Shown here: piece after piece, positions 54,532-63,035 of the stretch | Position numbering within the stretch: position 1 is the stretch's first letter | Layout of the letters: each line of letters opens with the position of its first letter | Source of the DNA: Candidatus Aminicenantota bacterium | GTDB lineage: Bacteria; Acidobacteriota; Aminicenantia; UBA2199 | Length of the DNA: 64,000 nucleotides | Assembly (NCBI GenBank): GCA_026393835.1 | Contig: JAPKZK010000075.1 | Coordinates: forward strand, 24,089-88,088 | Direction: 5' to 3' | Translations under genes and position numbers: made by a program | Notes under the pieces: model-generated | Told to the model about the DNA's origin: nothing | The model's database searches: none | The model's input: the letters and a program-made list of their open reading frames with translations, nothing else

Positions 54532-55794
54532 ATGAAAATCCATAAAACGCGGGAAAACGACATCGATGAACGCACCCGGGAACTAACCGCCGCCAACCGG
54601 CAGCTTCGGCGTGAAAAGGAAGTAGCCCAGCAGTACCTGGATATCGCCGGGGTGATGATGGTGGTAATCAATGCCGATCATACCGTGGCCCTTATCAATA
54701 AAAAAGGATGCGATATCTTAGGATACTCGTGCAGCGAAGTTAGTGGGAAAAAATGGTTCGATACCTTTGTTCCCGAGCGTCTCCGGGCAGAAGTGAAAAA
54801 GGTTTTCGAAAAGTTGATAAGCGGCGAACTGGCCCCGGCGGAATATTATGAAAACCCGGTGCTGACAAAAAATGGGGAAGAAAGGTTGATCGCCTGGCAT
54901 AATGCCCTAATAAAAGATGAAGACGGGAAAATCGTCAGCACGTTGTCTTCCGGGCAGGATATCACCGAACGTCGCCAGGCGCAGGAGATGTTGATCCAGA
55001 ACGAAAAAATGATAACCGTGGGCAGCCTGGCCGCCGGCATGGCCCACGAAATTAATAATCCCCTGGCCGGTATACTCCAGGGCATCCAGGTAATCCAGGA
55101 CCGGATGTCGTCCAACTTAGCCGCCAACCAAAAAACAGCGGAAGAATGCGGCGTTTCCCTCGAAGCCGTGAATACATACCTGTTGCGGCGAAATATCCCC
55201 GAGTTGTTGTCCGCGGTAAAGGAGGCCGGGGAGAGGGCGGCGGCTATCGTGGAAAATATGCTCAGCTTCTGCCGCAAAAGCGAAGCCTCATTTTCCCTTC
55301 AGGACATCGGCCTACTGCTGGATAAAACCATTGCCCTGGCGGAAAACGAATATGATCTGAAGAAAAAATTCGATTTTCGGCAGATCAAGATTACCAGGGA
55401 GTACACCCCGGGTTTGCCCCCGGTTCCCTGCGAAGCCATCGAGATCCAGCAGGTAATTCTCAACTTGCTGAAAAATGCCGCGCAAGCGCTTTCCCAGGCA
55501 AAACGCCAGGTTCCCTGCATTACTTTAAGAACCATACAAGAAAAGCATATGATCCGTATCGAGGTAGAGGACAACGGCCCGGGAATGACGGAGGAGATTC
55601 GCCGGCGGATTTTCGAACCTTTTTTCACCACCAAGGGCGTCGGTCAAGGAACAGGGCTGGGATTATCCGTTTCCCATTTTATTATCACCGAGAACCACGG
55701 CGGCAGTATCGATGTCAAATCCGTTCCCGGGGGCGGTACTACGTTTTTCATCCGGCTGCCCCTCCATAGAAAGAGGATGGAGAAAATAAAATGA
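54532..55794 (+). CDS. PAS-domain sensor histidine kinase
   Basis: 420 residues, no membrane segment, hence cytoplasmic. PAS domain at about 30-150 (DIAGVMMVVINADHTVALIN, CDILGYSCSEVSGKKW). HisKA with phospho-acceptor His in GMAHEINNPLAGILQGIQ. HATPase with N box LNLLKNAAQAL, G1 VEDNGPGM, F box FEPFFTTK and G2 GTGLGLSV. It senses an unknown cytoplasmic signal. Its stop overlaps the next start (ATGA), so it is coupled to the receiver-Hpt protein. Confidence 0.94.
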   Translation: MKIHKTRENDIDERTRELTAANRQLRREKEVAQQYLDIAGVMMVVINADHTVALINKKGCDILGYSCSEVSGKKWFDTFVPERLRAEVKKVFEKLISGELAPAEYYENPVLTKNGEERLIAWHNALIKDEDGKIVSTLSSGQDITERRQAQEMLIQNEKMITVGSLAAGMAHEINNPLAGILQGIQVIQDRMSSNLAANQKTAEECGVSLEAVNTYLLRRNIPELLSAVKEAGERAAAIVENMLSFCRKSEASFSLQDIGLLLDKTIALAENEYDLKKKFDFRQIKITREYTPGLPPVPCEAIEIQQVILNLLKNAAQALSQAKRQVPCITLRTIQEKHMIRIEVEDNGPGMTEEIRRRIFEPFFTTKGVGQGTGLGLSVSHFIITENHGGSIDVKSVPGGGTTFFIRLPLHRKRMEKIK

Positions 55795-56498
55795 ACGGGA
55801 AAATGCTCCATGATATCCGTATCCTGGTGGTGGATGACGAAGAAGTTATCACCTTCACCCTGACCGCGTTCCTTGAAGACCGCGGCTACGAAGTTTTCGC
55901 TGCCAATGACGATAATAAAGCCCTCGAGATTCTTAAAAACCAACCCCTGGATATTGCCATTGTCGATATACGATTAAGAGAATACGACGGTAATACCTTT
56001 ATGTTGACAGCGCATGAATTGCAGCCGGGCTTAAAATTCATCGTCCATACCGGCTCGGTAACTTATACGATTCCCGCTGAAATGGCGGCCCTGGGAATTT
56101 CCGAAGAAGACATTTTTTTAAAGCCCATCAGGGATTTTAATACCCTGTTCGAAGTCATTGAGCGAAAAGCAGGAAAGGGGGCGGTGGATGTTCCCGGGCC
56201 AACAGGTAAGATCGTTATTCATATAGACCCGGTTCTCAAAGCATTTGTCCCCGGTTTTCTTAAAACCATGGACTGTTATATGGTTTCAATCGCCGGGCAT
56301 TTGCGGCAAAAAGATTTCGCTAAAATTCGTGGCATCGCTCACAGGTTGAAGGGGGAAGCCGGCACATATGGATTTAATGAAGCCGGGAAACTAGGCGGCA
56401 TGATCCAGGCGGCCGCGGAAAACAAAAAGGCCATTGAAATCAGGCGGTTGGTAAACCGGCTCTCCGATTACCTTAAACAGGTAGAAATTGTCGATTAA
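55791..56498 (+). CDS. Receiver-Hpt response regulator
   Basis: 235 residues. Receiver domain at 8-125 with acidic pocket VVDDEE and phospho-acceptor Asp in IAIVDIRLREYDG. Hpt domain at about 150-230 with phospho-His in GIAHRLKGEAGTYGF. There is no DNA-binding output, so it passes phosphate on, most likely from the adjacent PAS kinase to the next response regulator, forming a His-Asp-His-Asp relay. Confidence 0.9.
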   Translation: MNGKMLHDIRILVVDDEEVITFTLTAFLEDRGYEVFAANDDNKALEILKNQPLDIAIVDIRLREYDGNTFMLTAHELQPGLKFIVHTGSVTYTIPAEMAALGISEEDIFLKPIRDFNTLFEVIERKAGKGAVDVPGPTGKIVIHIDPVLKAFVPGFLKTMDCYMVSIAGHLRQKDFAKIRGIAHRLKGEAGTYGFNEAGKLGGMIQAAAENKKAIEIRRLVNRLSDYLKQVEIVD

Positions 56499-56537
56499 AA
56501 ATGAAGAATGAGTGTGAAGTGTAAAGGAAGGTGAGAA

Positions 56538-57209
56538 GTGAAAATATTGATCGTCGATGATTCGGCGCAATTCTTAAACGCCCTGGGGGCGATCCTGCGG
56601 GAAGCCGGTTACACAGATGTCGTGATGAAAGAATCGGCGCCGGAGGCCATCGAATTTCTCCTATCGCCGGCATGCCGGGCCCCGGGGAGTCACGTGGACA
56701 TCATCCTGATGGATGTGATTATGCCGGGAATGGACGGGTTGGAAGCCGTGCGCCGCCTCAAGTCCGAAAACGAACTCCGGGATATCCCCATAGTCATGGT
56801 AAGCGTCGAGGACGAGGAGATGAAAATTAAACAGGCCTTTGACGCCGGGGCCATCGACTACATCGGTAAACCCATTAAAAAACTGGAACTGATGGCCCGG
56901 GTCCGTTCAATATTAAGGCTAAAGGAAGAAACAGACCACCGCAAGGCCCATGAACGGGAACTGGAAAAAACAGTGGAGCAACTCCGGAAGGCCATTTGCG
57001 ATTTAAAAACGTTGAGCGGACTTCTTCCCATTTGTTCCTACTGCAAGAGGATACGTGACGCTAAAGGCGACTGGCAGCAGGTGGATAGTTATATTACCGA
57101 TCATTCGACGGCCGGTTTTTCCCACAGCATATGCCCCGAATGTTTAAAGGAACACTACCCCGAATATGCCGATGATGTGTTGATGCAGTCTACTAAAAAA
57201 ACAAAATAA
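56538..57209 (+). CDS. Response regulator with C-terminal Cys-rich segment
   Basis: 223 residues starting at GTG 56538 (AAGGAAGGTGAG upstream). Receiver domain at 1-130 with ILIVDDS and Asp in IILMDVIMPGMDG; a coiled coil (HERELEKTVEQLRKAICDLK) follows. The C-terminus has the LSGLLPICSYCKRIRDAKGD and ICPECLKEHYPEY pattern seen at the end of many receiver and PAS proteins, with two Cys pairs that could hold a metal. No classical DNA-binding or enzymatic domain is present, so it is the likely end point of the phosphorelay or a scaffold. Confidence 0.88.
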   Translation: MKILIVDDSAQFLNALGAILREAGYTDVVMKESAPEAIEFLLSPACRAPGSHVDIILMDVIMPGMDGLEAVRRLKSENELRDIPIVMVSVEDEEMKIKQAFDAGAIDYIGKPIKKLELMARVRSILRLKEETDHRKAHERELEKTVEQLRKAICDLKTLSGLLPICSYCKRIRDAKGDWQQVDSYITDHSTAGFSHSICPECLKEHYPEYADDVLMQSTKKTK

Positions 57210-57242
57210 AAATAGGAAATTATCTCCTGAATTTTTAACAAA

Positions 57243-57263
57243 GGGTTTGATTAGATCAAACCC
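57243..57263. terminator. Short perfect hairpin after the phosphorelay operon
   Basis: GGGTTTGAT-TAG-ATCAAACCC, 9-bp stem. No run of T follows (CCTACATT), so as a terminator it would be weak or act for mRNA stability; it may also be another interspersed palindrome. Confidence 0.5.
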
Positions 57264-57268
57264 CTACA

Positions 57269-57875
57269 TTAATCTCCCGTTATCAGGCCGGTGAAGGGGT
57301 TTAATCTCGATGAACCCCATTGTTTGATCTCTTCATATAACCTCCGGCCCATAATAACCATGATGTCCCCGGCTTTTAAACGCAAAGAGGAAACGTTCGC
57401 CCCGGTCACATTGCCGATGGATTCCACTGCCTGAACCGCGTCATGCAAATTCTGTAAATGATCCGCTATCGAACCAACTGAGCGATTCCTGATATTCTCC
57501 TGCCTCCGGCGGGTCAGAACCCTTTTGAGAAAGGGTTCCGACACCTCCCAAAACTTCTGATAGTCCCAAATAATCGATTTTTACAATGACATTCTCATTG
57601 CCGTCTTTGTACTCGAATTTATCGGATGCGATGCCCATTAATACGGCGTCGCCCACATCAAAAGCCAGCCGACCGGACACAACGAGATTATCTTCCTTAT
57701 ACAACCCGTACACCAGGTCATGGGTTCCGGCTTCGGTGGTGGTAAAGGAATAGGAGGAAATCGAAAGGGTGTAATTAAAAGGGTAGTTGCCGGTGGGGCA
57801 GTCGGTTGGGGCGTCGATGGAGATTCCATCGATAGTGATTTCTTCGCCGGGTTCAAGAGAAACGTTTTCATCCAT
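57269..57875 (-). pseudogene. Fragmented protein gene disrupted by a hairpin element
   Basis: Reading left from ATG 57875, a beta-rich sequence (MDENVSLEPGEEITIDGISI, THDLVYGLYKEDNLVVSG, AFDVGDAVLMGI) looks like one domain of a secreted multi-domain protein. It continues to about 57560 and is then interrupted by hairpin element E7. After E7 a different frame continues with SIADHLQNLHDAVQAVESIG and SLRLKAGDIMVIMGRR to a stop near 57269. Both pieces look like real protein, but no single frame covers them, so the gene is broken. I do not recognise the family. Its upstream end abuts the restriction-enzyme fragment. Confidence 0.6.
57503..57560 (+). repeat. Hairpin element, copy E7 (disrupts an ORF)
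   Basis: GCCTCCGGCGGGTCAGAACC, a TTTTGAGAAA loop, arm GGGTTCC and tail CTCCCAAAACTTCTGA. It is closest to E1. Unlike E1-E4 it coincides with a frame break in its host gene. Confidence 0.85.
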
Positions 57876-57887
57876 TTTAACCTGACC

Positions 57888-58565
57888 CCCGCACTATTTG
57901 GTGAAATTAAAGATGGTTCAAATGTCTTCCCCCTCTACCTCTACCCAGAGTCCAAAGAGCAAAAAACCTTAATTGAAACCACCGAAAGAACCCCGAACCT
58001 GGATATGAAGATCGTGGGGCAAATCGCGGAGAAACTGGGCTTGCGGTTTACCAATGAAAAAGAAACCGCCGCCGGCGCCTTTGCGTCCTTTTCCCCCATC
58101 GATATCCCGGATTATATCTACGCTGTTTTGCACAGCCCTACCTACCGCGAGAAATACAAAGAATTCCTTAAAATAGATTCCCCCCGCGTCCCCTACCCCA
58201 AAGACGTCGAAACCTTTTGGCAATTAGTGACGCTGGGCGGCCAATTACGGCAAATTCACCTGCTGGAAAGCCCCATCGTTGAGAAATATATTACCCCCTA
58301 TCCGCAAGAGGGCTCAAATGTAGTGGGAAAAATAAAATACGAAGATGGTAAAGTCCGGATCAATGAACAGCAATATTTTGACAACGTCCCGCAAATAGCC
58401 TGGGAGTTTTTTATCGGCGGTTATCAACCCGCGCAAAAATGGCTCAAAGACCGCAAAGACCGGGAATTGAGTTTTGAAGACATCTTACACTATCAAAAGA
58501 TTATCGTGGCCTTATCCGAAACCCACCGACTAATGAAAGCAATCGACGAAATAGAAATAGAGTAG
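57888..58565 (+). pseudogene. C-terminal fragment of a type ISP restriction-modification enzyme
   Basis: About 225 residues without a plausible start: ALFGEIKDGSNVFPLYLYPE, the family-typical YIYAVLHSPTYREKYKEFLK and YPKDVETFWQLVTLGGQLRQ, and the conserved tail WEFFIGGYQPAQKWLKDRK, DILHYQKIIVALSETHRLM. Complete proteins of this LlaBIII-like type exceed 1000 residues and carry nuclease, helicase, methyltransferase and specificity parts; only the specificity tail remains. The last ~180 bp are repeated almost identically at 62796-62979. Confidence 0.85.
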
Positions 58566-58604
58566 CAGTCGCTGGCATTCGGGAAAGGCAGAAAAAATCG
58601 AATC

Positions 58605-59636
58605 TCACCTGGAGAGGAAAGAATATACCTGGAGCCAGTATATTTCTTCCTTCTCCTCAAAGTTTACCAGGTAAATAGAACCCGACGTCGGGAAAAATAA
58701 ATTCGACGCTGTCGCCGGGACAAGACATCCATCCAGGTACTTAAGTGTTTTATCATATAACTCCAGGGAATATTTCCCCTCCTGGATAGTTGGCAAAATA
58801 ATATAAAGACGATCCATTTCGTCTGAATATATTTGTTTCACAGCGGGTTTCAATTCCGGGAATTTTATAGTGAACTGCTGCAAATACGGGGTACTTTCCA
58901 GCATTTTTTTCTTTTTTTCATTGAATTCAGCGATTTCCTTTCCATTGTATTTTATTCTACGGGAATTTTTTTTTTCGATTTCACCGGCAAATACTTTCTT
59001 CGCGATATCGAAGCGCCTGATGTAATATCGTTTATCCGACGGAACCACATAGCACGCATTTTTCGATGCGGCAAATAAAAAAGAAATTTTCTTTTCAAGG
59101 TCCACTGAGAGTTGAAACGGCACTTTTATCTCTATTAGTTTTATTTTTTCCGGCCCGGTTACATAAATGAGACTGTCTATTCTATCCCTATTAAGTTCGA
59201 TCTGGTTATCCAGGAGAAAATATTGATCGGCATCGATGTACTCCATAACCAGGCACAGTTTTTTCGGTTGTATTTTTTCTTCGCTAAATTCCCCGGCTAG
59301 GTTATACCAGATCATTTTATCATAGGCATCCCTTACCCAGAGGCGATTATTTAAAAAACCAAATACCAGTGGCATCCGGTATTCACCAGGTCCCATCCCG
59401 CTCCTGCCGAACTTTTTTATCACCTTAAATTCGTTATTAATGATGAAAAAGGACATCGCAGCTTCATCGTAAATGTAGGTGTTTCCCAGATGTACTTTTA
59501 GTAAGGTGGGTTTTAAAATGCCCAGGTCATCCAGGGAGACTTGTTTTATCAATTTAAGCTGCCCTGCCGGTAATCGAAAGCAGAAACAGAAGAGCAGAAC
59601 AAAGCAAATTCCAAAGTAAATGTTTTTTTTAATCAT
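58605..59636 (-). CDS. Secreted 6-bladed beta-propeller protein
   Basis: 343 residues. N-terminal signal (MIKKNIYFGICFVLLFCFCF). The body has the repeats of the 6-bladed beta-propeller family: FIINNEFKVIKKFGRSGMGP with GEYRMP, then LWVRDAYDKMIWYNLAGEFS. It is the last gene of the leftward RiPP operon, 40 bp after the permease. Similar propellers are common in Bacteroidota and Aminicenantes operons as extracytoplasmic binding proteins. Here it might bind or guard the exported peptide; this is inference from position. Confidence 0.75.
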   Translation of the reverse strand: MIKKNIYFGICFVLLFCFCFRLPAGQLKLIKQVSLDDLGILKPTLLKVHLGNTYIYDEAAMSFFIINNEFKVIKKFGRSGMGPGEYRMPLVFGFLNNRLWVRDAYDKMIWYNLAGEFSEEKIQPKKLCLVMEYIDADQYFLLDNQIELNRDRIDSLIYVTGPEKIKLIEIKVPFQLSVDLEKKISFLFAASKNACYVVPSDKRYYIRRFDIAKKVFAGEIEKKNSRRIKYNGKEIAEFNEKKKKMLESTPYLQQFTIKFPELKPAVKQIYSDEMDRLYIILPTIQEGKYSLELYDKTLKYLDGCLVPATASNLFFPTSGSIYLVNFEEKEEIYWLQVYSFLSR

Positions 59637-59676
59637 CTTCGCAATACCTCCTTCCTGAAAACAGGTGAATCACAGT

Positions 59677-60369
59677 TTAATTCTTTATAATACATCGTTC
59701 TTTCTTAATAGATATAGAGATCAGGGTAATTCCAGTTGTCAAAACAATTGCTATTGCCATCAAAATCAAGGAAACATCCCAGTAAGACACACTTACAGAG
59801 GGGTTTATTATTTTTCTGAATTGAGTAAGTAAAAAAATGAAGATTAGTAGAAGAGCGGTCGATATCATTCGTCCCCCCTTCGTAAACCAACTAAACAAAA
59901 CATTTAAGGCGATGAAGGCAAAACTGATAAATGGGATTACTAAAAATGTACAAAAAATAAATGAAGCAGAAAACACCAATAAGGGGTAAAATAGAAAAAA
60001 GAGCAAGATATATCCGGGCAAGAGTGATAAGCAGCAGAGAATGATCGATTTTGCCATAATAATTTCAAATATACTGTATTGATAAGCAAAATAGATTTCA
60101 TGTTTTTCCGTCATGGATTCTTTGTATATAAACTGGGGAAACAACATGAAGGCAATGATATAGCTCGTCTGAAACAAAAATAATACCAGGAATATAGTGA
60201 TAAAATTTCCATGTGAAATAGCAAGTAGGGTTTTCACTTCACGCAAGGAAAAGAAGGCAACAGCAAAATAAATAATATACAATGCTAGTAAAGAGCCGAT
60301 TTTGTTCCTGGCGATCAAAATATCCTTTTTGATAAGCGAGCCGAATCGATTCATATTAAAGTTTTTCAT
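59677..60369 (-). CDS. ABC-2-type transporter permease
   Basis: About 230 residues from ATG 60369, chosen because GGAGAG lies 9 nt upstream; an ATG at 60387 is possible. Six hydrophobic segments are visible, for example LLALYIIYFAVAFFSL, ITIFLVLFLFQTSYIIAFML, LLIFIFLLTQF and VSLILMAIAIVLTTGITLIS. It overlaps the ATPase gene by 14 bp. With the ATPase it should form an exporter for the modified peptide or provide self-immunity. No peptidase domain is fused, so leader removal would need another protease. Confidence 0.88.
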   Translation of the reverse strand: MKNFNMNRFGSLIKKDILIARNKIGSLLALYIIYFAVAFFSLREVKTLLAISHGNFITIFLVLFLFQTSYIIAFMLFPQFIYKESMTEKHEIYFAYQYSIFEIIMAKSIILCCLSLLPGYILLFFLFYPLLVFSASFIFCTFLVIPFISFAFIALNVLFSWFTKGGRMISTALLLIFIFLLTQFRKIINPSVSVSYWDVSLILMAIAIVLTTGITLISISIKKERCIIKN

Positions 60370-61066
60370 TTGAGTGATTCTCTCCATTTCCAGATATGAT
60401 TTCGATGAATTTTGTTTCCAGGTCCTGGCCTGTTTCCAGCAAGGAATGCAATTCCCCCCGCCATTTTAGCTCACCTTCGACTAAAATGACGACATCATCG
60501 GCAATTTTTTCCACTTCAAGCAGGAGATGGCTTGTAAAAAGAATTGCTAAACCATCATCTTCCACTAAGTCCCTGAATAATTTCCTTAGCTCGATTTTCC
60601 CTATTGGGTCCAGGTGAGAAGTCGGTTCATCAAGCAGCAATACTTCCGGTTTCTCCATCAATGCCCTCAATAAATCTGCTTTTTGACTCATACCTTTTGA
60701 GAAAGTTGAAACTTTTTTCCGGAGTTCATCTTGAAGAGAGAGGAGATTCAAGTATTTATCAAGGCAATGAGGGTCCATATCAATGCCTTTAATGCCCAGG
60801 AAGAAGTTTATGTTTTCGATTAAAGTAAGGTCCTCAAAAAGGCTGTTATTATGAAGCATAAAGGATATAGATTTCATCGGCATGGAATAATTTACATTCC
60901 CACTGTCGGCTTGAACAAGCTTTAGTAGGATTCTTACCAGGGTAGTCTTTCCGGCGCCGTTTGGTCCGCATAAAGCGGTAACTTTTCCGGGAGGTATGAA
61001 CAGGTCTATGTCTTTCAGTATATGTTTATTCCTGATATTTTTTACAATTTTTTCCAGCTTAATCAA
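60356..61066 (-). CDS. ABC transporter ATP-binding protein
   Basis: 236 residues. Walker A LCGPNGAGKTTLVRILL, a signature region TFSKGMSQKADLLRALMEKP (LSGGQ equivalent), Walker B VLLLDEPTSHLDP and the H-loop TSHLLLEVE. It belongs to the ABC-2 drug/lantibiotic-exporter type. It overlaps the radical SAM gene by 8 bp and the permease by 14 bp, indicating a tightly coupled operon. Confidence 0.95.
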   Translation of the reverse strand: MIKLEKIVKNIRNKHILKDIDLFIPPGKVTALCGPNGAGKTTLVRILLKLVQADSGNVNYSMPMKSISFMLHNNSLFEDLTLIENINFFLGIKGIDMDPHCLDKYLNLLSLQDELRKKVSTFSKGMSQKADLLRALMEKPEVLLLDEPTSHLDPIGKIELRKLFRDLVEDDGLAILFTSHLLLEVEKIADDVVILVEGELKWRGELHSLLETGQDLETKFIEIISGNGENHSNEKL

Positions 61067-62405
61067 TGGGGCACCCTTTCAATTTTTTGATGAGAGTTTC
61101 ATTCTTGTTATACCAGGGGCAGTTATCTTTATTTTGTTCATAAGCGTTTAAAGCCCTTGTGATACAATTAGCACAATAGACGAAATAATTGCAATCCCCA
61201 CATATTTCTTTTTTGGGGGACTCCAATTCGAAATAGGCTTTAAATAAGTTCTGCGTTTTTTCATTGTCTATTTCTGTCCAATGAGAGATGGATAAAACTT
61301 CTGCCCCGATGAGAGGGCAGGGCTTTATAATTCCATCCCAATTTAGCACAAAATTTTTATGACCTGCTCCACAATTATGAAGAGTATTATAATTGATTTT
61401 ACCTACTTCAACTTCCCTGGCAATAAAGTTTTTATATTTTGAGATCAGTTCCGACAACTTATCATTTAATCGCAAATAATCCTCAGGTTTGAATTCATGT
61501 ATTAAATTTTTGCCGCGGCCAAAATCTATGAAAGGATTGGGGACAAAGGAATCCGCGCCTAGTTCTTTAGCAATGAGTAAGGTGTCTTCAATCGCATCTA
61601 TTTTTTGAGGAGTATCGACAATCATTCCAACTCTAAGGGTATAGTTGTGGGCTTTCACGAGTTTTATGGCGTCAACTTCCATTTCAAAACTTCCTTTCAC
61701 TCCAGTCGTTGCTTCTACCATTTCGGGAGTATTCCCATCTAGACAGATTTGTAAGCCCACTTTACATGTGTTACTTCGAAGTAGCTTCAGATGTTTTTCG
61801 CGTAGTAAGCTTCCGTTGGTTATTAATCCGATTAAAGAAAAATTATCGACTATGTAGGTGATTATTTCTTCTATTTGAGGGTTCAGGAGTGGTTCACCGC
61901 CGGAAAGCTCGAATCCTAATACGTTTATATTTCTAAAAGCCTCCAATATTTTCAAGGGGTCTTTTAAGAATTTGTCTTCTTTATTGGATGAATTCTGATA
62001 ACAATATCGACAACCGAAGTTGCAGCGATTAGTTAGCTCCAGGTTTACCACCTGGGGGTATATCCGGTCAAATGAGCCTCTAGTCGCAAGCTTTACTTCT
62101 AATGGTTCTTCTAAAAAAGAAACCATATTCCTTTCTGCTAGTTGGCTAATAAAAGAGATAGTATTGGTAATTTCTTCCGGATGCGGTTGCCTTAATAATA
62201 TTTCTTCAAGGATTTCAGGGATTTTTTTTAAGCCGGTAAAGCTTGAAACCAGTTTGGCAGCTTCTTTATTAACGTTTATGGTTTTCACTCCCGGGCTAAT
62301 TATTCGGGAGATTTCCTTTGTTATGATTACCTGGGTTCCCTCTTGCAGGGTAGGGAATCTTGTAAAGAAATAATCTTTTATATTTTCTAGTTCTTCTTGT
62401 TTCAT
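61059..62405 (-). CDS. Radical SAM/SPASM peptide maturase
   Basis: 448 residues. The N-terminal ~100 residues look like a PqqD-type RiPP recognition element (AKLVSSFTGLKKIPEILEEI). Radical SAM motif CNFGCRYC (Cys128, Cys132, Cys135) and SGGEPLLNP. The C-terminal SPASM domain has cysteines in NCGAGHKNF, IKPCPLIG, CGDCNYFVYCANC and NCPWYNK for two auxiliary iron-sulfur clusters. This architecture installs thioether or C-C crosslinks in ribosomal peptides (sactipeptides, ranthipeptides and others). The Cys-rich precursor gene lies 55 bp upstream, separated by a strong hairpin. No good ribosome-binding site precedes its ATG. Confidence 0.93.
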   Translation of the reverse strand: MKQEELENIKDYFFTRFPTLQEGTQVIITKEISRIISPGVKTINVNKEAAKLVSSFTGLKKIPEILEEILLRQPHPEEITNTISFISQLAERNMVSFLEEPLEVKLATRGSFDRIYPQVVNLELTNRCNFGCRYCYQNSSNKEDKFLKDPLKILEAFRNINVLGFELSGGEPLLNPQIEEIITYIVDNFSLIGLITNGSLLREKHLKLLRSNTCKVGLQICLDGNTPEMVEATTGVKGSFEMEVDAIKLVKAHNYTLRVGMIVDTPQKIDAIEDTLLIAKELGADSFVPNPFIDFGRGKNLIHEFKPEDYLRLNDKLSELISKYKNFIAREVEVGKINYNTLHNCGAGHKNFVLNWDGIIKPCPLIGAEVLSISHWTEIDNEKTQNLFKAYFELESPKKEICGDCNYFVYCANCITRALNAYEQNKDNCPWYNKNETLIKKLKGCPID

Positions 62406-62420
62406 AATAGTAATCCAAAA

Positions 62421-62450
62421 GAGTAAGGGGGAAAATTTTCCCCCTTACTC
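62421..62450 (-). terminator. 30-bp perfect palindrome: attenuator between precursor and maturase
   Basis: Half-site GAGTAAGGGGGAAAA; the two halves form a perfect 30-bp palindrome 10 bp after the precursor stop. On the minus strand it is followed by CTTTTGG. It should terminate most transcripts while letting some read through, giving much precursor and little maturase, a common arrangement in RiPP operons. Confidence 0.8.
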
Positions 62451-62460
62451 TGGATGATAG

Positions 62461-62610
62461 TTAGTCTTTTGGCTCAAGCTGACCAAGTAGGCAATCAAGA
62501 CATACTGCCAACGCACTAGTTGGGATTATACCACCAGGACAGGCTCCGCAAGCGCCGCAAGCACCACATACGGAACAAGAGATAACATCGATAATCATTG
62601 GTGAAAACAT
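62461..62610 (-). CDS. Cys-rich RiPP precursor peptide, 49 aa
   Basis: A short ORF with AGGAGGA just before the ATG at 62610. The N-terminal leader-like part is hydrophobic (MFSPMIIDVIS). The core starts with CSVCGACGACGACPGG: five cysteines at strict three-residue spacing, three consecutive Gly-Ala-Cys units, then Pro-Gly-Gly. A hydrophobic stretch (IIPTSALAV) precedes a last pair, CLDC, and the peptide ends LLGQLEPKD. Seven Cys in 49 residues next to a radical SAM/SPASM enzyme with recognition domain and an ABC exporter make it the substrate of the cluster. The spacing does not match SCIFF or subtilosin-type precursors known to me. No Gly-Gly leader site is obvious apart from the PGG after the Cys cluster. 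Confidence 0.88.
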   Translation of the reverse strand: MFSPMIIDVISCSVCGACGACGACPGGIIPTSALAVCLDCLLGQLEPKD

Positions 62611-62646
62611 ATTTCCTCCTATCAATTAATGATTTTTTTAGATTGA

Positions 62647-62675
62647 AGTTTATCAAATTGTTGAGATAGTGTCAA
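62647..62675 (-). promoter_or_regulatory. Promoter of the RiPP operon
   Basis: On the minus strand TTGACA (62670-62675), 17 bp, TAAACT (62647-62652). About 36 nt lie between the -10 box and the precursor ATG, including AGGAGGA. Confidence 0.78.
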
Positions 62676-62795
62676 TATTTATAGGGGAAAAAAGGGGTTC
62701 TTTGGCGTTGAATTTTTCCCTGTGACCCAAAAAAAAACCGTAAAAACCTCTATCCACACAAAAGGAGTAAAAACAGGGCACACAAGTTTTTTCCC

Positions 62796-62979
62796 CCAAA
62801 TAACCTGGGAGTTTTACATCGGCGGTTATCAACCCGCGCAAAAATGGCTCAAAGACCGCAAAGACCGGGAATTGAGTTTTGAAGACATCTTACACTATCA
62901 AAAGATTATCGTGGCATTGTTCGAAACAGACCGGCTAATGAAAGCAATCAATGAGATTGAAATTGAAATTGAAGAGTAG
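62796..62979 (+). pseudogene. Second copy of the type ISP restriction enzyme tail
   Basis: About 60 residues (TWEFYIGGYQPAQKWLKDRK, DILHYQKIIVALFETDRLMK) nearly identical at the nucleotide level to the last 180 bp of the fragment ending at 58565. It diverges only upstream of CCTGGGAG and near the C-terminus. The sequence upstream (62722-62790) is unrelated. It forms the right border of the RiPP cluster. Confidence 0.88.
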
Positions 62980-63002
62980 ATGCCGGTCAATCCTAATAGG
63001 CA

Positions 63003-63029
63003 CCCCGCGCCACATCGCCGCGGGGTTTT
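63003..63029 (+). terminator. Rho-independent terminator
   Basis: CCCCGCG, 9-base loop, CGCGGGG, then TTTT. It lies 24 bp after the stop of the restriction-enzyme tail and is probably the original terminator of that gene. Confidence 0.7.
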
Positions 63030-63035
63030 GCAGGA

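Noticed and set aside
62461..62610. Precursor peptide as a small ferredoxin or zinc knuckle
   Set aside because: The Cys spacing C-x2-C-x2-C-x2-C-x2-C without the proximal Pro/Cys pattern of ferredoxins, plus the neighbouring SPASM maturase and exporter, fit a modified peptide better. A metal-binding role is not excluded.
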